Assembly (NCBI RefSeq): GCF_947507565.1
Contig: NC_089184.1
Span: forward strand, 1,550,001-1,614,000
DNA: 64,000 bases
Reading direction: 5' to 3'
Origin: Oscarella lobularis
Taxonomy: Eukaryota > Porifera > Homoscleromorpha > Homosclerophorida > Oscarellidae
Notes under the pieces: model-generated
The model's database searches: none
Told to the model about the DNA's origin: nothing
What the model saw: only the letters and a program-made list of their open reading frames with translations
Shown: positions 63,449-64,000 of the stretch, one piece after another
How positions within the stretch are numbered: position 1 is the first letter of the stretch
Layout of the letters: every line of letters begins with the position of its first letter
Made by a program: the position numbers and the translations under genes

Positions 63449-64000
63449 ATGGAGTCTTCAGACGACTTTTATCAAAATTCGATATCGTACCTGGTGGCTG
63501 ATGGAACTGTAAGGCAGCATCGCGCGAAACGGATGGAAAGAAAGAAGCGGCAGCTCGACGAACTTTCTCGAGTGCAGAAACTCGAACGCATAAGCCTATA
63601 CCTGCCGTGCCAGGTAAGGGAAAAGCAACGAATCGAAGCCAAAAAAAATCGGAAATAGTTGACGCGACGCGAATAGATCGATCAGTGCAAGTGCCGAGGC
63701 TGGAAGCAAACGATCGCGACGAAGGAGACGTCCCAATCGCGTTTGCTCGAACCCTGTCACGATTGCCAACATCCGGCCGACGCCCACGTGGCTCACTTGC
63801 ACGACCTCTCGACCGAAATCGTCTCGCAGCTCTTCGTCGTCGTTTCGGACGTCGAAACGGTTCTCGGTCTGATTCAGCGCACCGACGACGTCGACGAGCG
63901 ACGGATATACGATCGGATCTCTCAGCTGTTTACTCGGACGCTGCTCGAGCTCCAGCTCAAGCCGAATGTCAACGTTCTCGCCGGAGCTCCGCCGTTTGAA
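63449..64000 (+). CDS. KAT2-like (partial): KAT2 N-terminal PCAF_N domain only, copy 3, cut by window end
   Basis: Exon 1 is 63449-63613 (MESSDDFYQNS) and exon 2 starts at 63677, running past base 64000. The visible 552 bases look identical to copy 2, including the 63-bp intron. The promoter region from 63208 is also the same. Whether exon 3 and the stop follow as in copies 1 and 2 cannot be seen. Confidence 0.85.

Larger units (their letters stand above)
47640..64000. repeat. Tandem segmental duplication, two full units and part of a third
   Basis: Equivalent bases lie 6481 bp apart between units 1 and 2 and 9097 bp apart between units 2 and 3. Each unit starts with GTGCGTGGG...TCCTCATGT (47641, 54111, 63208), then the KAT2 N-terminal gene, spacer and satellites. 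Units 2 and 3 look identical over the visible gene. Unit 1 differs at scattered positions and has a 9-bp deletion after its ATG. Length differences come from satellite copy number, the RT fragment in unit 1 and the MITE in unit 2. Confidence 0.9.

Overview
The window looks like nuclear DNA of a marine, early-branching animal; a sponge is my best guess, by inference only. The genes are rich in very short GT-AG introns (about 45-180 bp). They carry metazoan extracellular modules (SRCR, CUB, C-type lectin, EGF, VWD, cadherin), use TATA, CCAAT and AATAAA signals, and lie between large satellite arrays and mobile-element remains. Nothing here looks bacterial or organellar.

Layout. 1-14130 is one AT-rich satellite of about 41 bp per unit with higher-order duplications. 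14131-14640 is a 15-bp satellite whose every unit is a palindrome. 15143-30381 holds four compact genes and one gene-poor interval. These are a large coiled-coil protein (-), a P-loop GTPase of IFI44/IRG type (-), an intronless SKICH/coiled-coil/zinc-finger autophagy receptor (-), and a 14-exon lysosomal alpha-galactosidase/alpha-N-acetylgalactosaminidase (+). The interval 29036-30381 carries an orphan minus-strand promoter. 30382-47376 (-) is one giant gene for a single-pass receptor. It has three [edge strand/SRCR/CUB/beta-helix] blocks like insect Bark beetle/Anakonda, then a C-type lectin domain, EGF and PSI-like modules, VWD, ten EGF repeats, about seven cadherin repeats, a membrane helix and a tyrosine-rich tail.

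From about 47640 to the end the DNA is a recent tandem segmental duplication. Each unit carries a three-exon gene encoding only the N-terminal PCAF_N domain of GCN5/PCAF (KAT2). It is followed by a GC-rich 36-bp minisatellite, a retroelement-like spacer, a 45-bp satellite and (from unit 2 on) a 49-bp hairpin satellite. Unit 1 holds an extra 516-bp reverse-transcriptase fragment absent from unit 2. Unit 2's 45-bp array is broken by a 935-bp Tc1/mariner-like MITE. The third unit runs off the window.

The most interesting items are the Bark-like/VWD/cadherin receptor, the triplicated KAT2 N-terminal gene, and the neighbouring autophagy-receptor and GTPase genes, which together suggest a cell-autonomous defence pair. 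Exon joins were made by eye from splice sites and reading-frame phase and were not tested against transcripts.
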